From Flavobacteriaceae bacterium (lineage in GTDB: Bacteria; Bacteroidota; Bacteroidia; Flavobacteriales; Flavobacteriaceae), in contig CANCFZ010000009.1 of assembly GCA_947377425.1 (NCBI GenBank), forward strand, positions 1 through 25,272: a stretch of DNA of 25,272 bases. The letters are read 5' to 3'. The position numbers were made by a program, and so were the translations under genes. The notes beneath the pieces were generated by a model that did not search any database, was not told the origin of the DNA, and saw nothing but the letters and a program-made list of their open reading frames with translations. Shown piece by piece: positions 23,705-25,272 of the stretch (positions are counted from its first letter, which is position 1; each line of letters opens with the position of its first letter).

Positions 23705-23712
23705 TAAAGATA
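23705..23712 (-). promoter_or_regulatory. Variant -7 element of the lipoprotein gene
   Basis: TATCTTTA on the minus strand differs from TAnnTTTG in the last base and ends 20 nt before the ATG. Confidence 0.3.
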
Positions 23713-23777
23713 AGACATTTTATAATTAAAAAGGTTTAATCAAACCATAAATTATTTTTCAAATAGTTTGATTGTTG

Positions 23778-23785
23778 TATATTTG
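23778..23785 (+). promoter_or_regulatory. -7 promoter element of the polyprenyl synthase gene
   Basis: TATATTTG matches the consensus and ends 7 nt before the ATG, so any leader would be only a few nucleotides. The nearest TTTG is 7 nt upstream, too close to serve as -33. Confidence 0.5.
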
Positions 23786-23792
23786 AACGCTA

Positions 23793-24770
23793 ATGAATAT
23801 CACATCCCAAATAAAACAACCCATTCAAATGGAAATGGAGCTTTTTGAAAAAAAGTTCTACGAATCCATGTCTTCCAAAGTGGCGTTGTTAAATAGAATC
23901 ACCTATTATATAGTTAACCGAAAAGGAAAACAAATGCGACCAATGTTTGTTTTTTTAACAGCCAAAATGATTTCTGGAGGTGCTGTTGAAGAACGAACGT
24001 ATCGAGGTGCTTGTGTAATTGAGTTAATTCATACGGCAACTTTGGTTCATGATGATGTGGTGGATGATAGCAATAGAAGAAGAGGTTTTTTCTCAATAAA
24101 TGCGCTTTGGAAAAATAAAATAGCCGTTTTAGTTGGTGATTATTTGCTTTCAAAAGGATTGTTGCTTTCAATAGATCATGGCGATTTCGATTTGCTTAGG
24201 ATTATTTCAGTAGCTGTACGAGAAATGAGTGAAGGTGAATTGCTTCAAATAGAAAAAGCAAGAAGATTAGATATTACAGAAGACATTTACTACGAAATCA
24301 TCCGCCAAAAAACAGCGACACTTATTGCTGCTTGTTGTGCGCTTGGAGCTCGTTCGGTATCTGAAGATGATACTCAAGTAGAAACCATGCGAAAATTTGG
24401 TGAACTAATAGGAATGGCTTTTCAAATTAAAGATGACTTATTTGATTATACGGATGATGCCATCGGAAAGCCAACCGGAATTGACATCAAAGAACAAAAA
24501 ATGACTTTGCCATTAATTTTTGCTTTGAACAATTGTACTACTAAAGAAAAAAGCTGGTGCATCAATTCGATTAAAAATCACAACAAAGATAAAAAACGTG
24601 TTAAAGAAGTAATCCAATTTGTAAAAAACAAAAACGGATTACACTATGCCGAACAAAAAATGGAGCAATTCCAACAAGAAGCACTCGCTTTGATTCAAAA
24701 TTTCCCAAATTCTACTTATAAGGACAGTTTGATATTGATGGTTAATTATGTTATTGAAAGAAAAAAGTAG
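23793..24770 (+). CDS. Polyprenyl diphosphate synthase, long-chain trans type
   Basis: This 325-residue cytosolic enzyme extends allylic diphosphates with isopentenyl diphosphate. Both aspartate-rich motifs are present: Asp87 to Asp92 in HDDVVDD and Asp214 to Asp218 in KDDLFDYTDD. The conserved Lys/Arg in GKQMRP (about 45-50), RRRGFFS and GKPTGIDIKEQK are also seen. The residue five before the first aspartate is Ala82 rather than an aromatic, which in this family favours long chains. Because Flavobacteriaceae use menaquinone-6, hexaprenyl diphosphate for the quinone tail is the best guess. A gene symbol such as ispB would be premature. Confidence 0.93.
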   Translation: MNITSQIKQPIQMEMELFEKKFYESMSSKVALLNRITYYIVNRKGKQMRPMFVFLTAKMISGGAVEERTYRGACVIELIHTATLVHDDVVDDSNRRRGFFSINALWKNKIAVLVGDYLLSKGLLLSIDHGDFDLLRIISVAVREMSEGELLQIEKARRLDITEDIYYEIIRQKTATLIAACCALGARSVSEDDTQVETMRKFGELIGMAFQIKDDLFDYTDDAIGKPTGIDIKEQKMTLPLIFALNNCTTKEKSWCINSIKNHNKDKKRVKEVIQFVKNKNGLHYAEQKMEQFQQEALALIQNFPNSTYKDSLILMVNYVIERKK

Positions 24771-24803
24771 TGTTCGGTTTCTAGTGTTCAGTATTCAGTT
24801 TTA
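24769..24803. repeat. Degenerate 7-bp tandem repeat, copy 2
   Basis: Heptamers AGTGTTC, GGTTTCT, AGTGTTC, AGTATTC and AGTTTTA run without a gap from the stop codon of the polyprenyl synthase gene into the intergenic region. The unit is the one found at 6580-6607. Confidence 0.7.
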
Positions 24804-24824
24804 CCCAGTTTTTGTCCACATAGT

Positions 24825-24847
24825 TTGTCATTCCGTAGGAAACTCAT
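24825..24847. repeat. Possible remnant of a dispersed Flavobacteriaceae repeat
   Basis: The stretch starting at TTTGTCATTCCGTAGGAAAC resembles, from memory, short sequences scattered through flavobacterial intergenic regions. No second copy exists in this window, so the call rests on recollection only. Apart from the repeats listed here, I see nothing else in the gap 24771-24977. Confidence 0.3.
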
Positions 24848-24944
24848 AAAATATTTTTATTTATTTTTACCAATTCATGCAACCATTTCACAACTACAAT
24901 CGTCTATGCTAATAGAAGTCTGAATTAGTTTGTTAGGTAAATCC

Positions 24945-24979
24945 TAAATCAAAAAATCCTAATTCTTAAATCAAAAAAT
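24945..24979 (+). repeat. 13-bp direct repeat before the sigma factor start
   Basis: TAAATCAAAAAAT occurs at 24945-24957 and again at 24967-24979, 22 bp apart (two helical turns). The second copy includes the first two bases of the ATG. Confidence 0.6.
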
Positions 24980-25272
24980 GAAAGTAATCAACTTACATCA
25001 AGAAGAAAGAGAATTAATCGAGTTGGCTGTCGAGAACAATCGTCATGCACAACACAAGATTTATTCTAAATTTTCTCCAAAAATGTTAAGTGTTTGCAGA
25101 CAATACATAAAAGATTTACACCAAGCAGAAGATGTTATGATAACTGCTTTTATGAAAGTGTTTACCAACTTAAATAAGTTTAAACACGAAGGAAGTTTTG
25201 AAGGTTGGATAAGAAGAATAATGATTAATGAATGTATTTCGTATATCAGAGTTCAAAAGAAAGTAAAGTTCA
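24978..25272 (+). CDS. RNA polymerase sigma factor, ECF type (N-terminal part)
   Basis: The frame starts at ATG 24978 and stays open to the right edge (98 complete codons). The visible part contains region 2 of the sigma-70 family: SPKMLSVCRQYIKDLHQAEDVMITAFMKVFTNLNKFKHEGSFEGWIRRIMINECISYIRV, about residues 33-92. The AEDVMITAFMKVFTNL helix matches the core-binding region, and EGSFEGWIRRIMINECISYIR the -10 recognition end of region 2. Region 4 lies outside the window, so the subgroup cannot be named. No anti-sigma factor is visible upstream. A direct repeat overlaps its start codon. Confidence 0.9.
   Translation, partial: MKVINLHQEERELIELAVENNRHAQHKIYSKFSPKMLSVCRQYIKDLHQAEDVMITAFMKVFTNLNKFKHEGSFEGWIRRIMINECISYIRVQKKVKF

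Noticed and set aside
23503..23739. 78-residue plus-strand ORF
   Set aside because: It is antisense to the N-terminal part of the lipoprotein gene and runs through its promoter region; a shadow.

Overview
This is chromosomal DNA of a member of the Flavobacteriaceae, most likely a Flavobacterium or close relative. The sequence is AT-rich. Start codons lack Shine-Dalgarno sequences. Many genes carry the Bacteroidota -7 promoter element TAnnTTTG (sometimes with TTG or TTTG about 19-22 nt upstream) a short distance before the start codon. A type IX secretion (T9SS) cargo protein, a T9SS Plug homologue and typical Bacteroidota families (DUF5916, DUF6702) are present. No phage, transposase, CRISPR array, rRNA or plasmid gene is visible. 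This looks like ordinary core genome, and the most unusual signals are noncoding.

Left part (1-6546): the tail of an unidentified gene meets a run of minus-strand genes: a secreted T9SS cargo protein, pruA (proline catabolism), apaG, the T9SS Plug protein, a SAM-dependent methyltransferase and map. Middle (6547-12287): a divergent gap leads to a CoA-transferase on the plus strand. That gene converges on gpmI and a large outer-membrane DUF5916 protein. The gap between the CoA-transferase and gpmI holds a long double-hairpin element that resembles a dispersed intergenic repeat.

Cell-envelope part (12288-15348): a YkuD_2-type L,D-transpeptidase on the plus strand runs 12 bp into a convergent lipoprotein L,D-transpeptidase of the YcbB type, which is translationally coupled to a GNAT acetyltransferase. 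A tRNA-Gly(UCC) with a complete promoter and terminator follows, then pepE. Next come three plus-strand exported proteins: a carboxypeptidase-regulatory-like protein starting with TTG, a DUF6702 protein and an M1 metallopeptidase.

Right part (20053-25272): tatA overlaps a PAP2 phosphatase gene, which converges on an O-methyltransferase gene. Divergent from that is rlmN, followed by a minus-strand lipoprotein of unknown function, a long-chain polyprenyl diphosphate synthase (probably for menaquinone) and the start of an ECF sigma factor that runs off the end. Two degenerate 7-bp tandem repeats, one inverted pair of 10-bp-unit arrays and a 13-bp direct repeat lie in the intergenic gaps.
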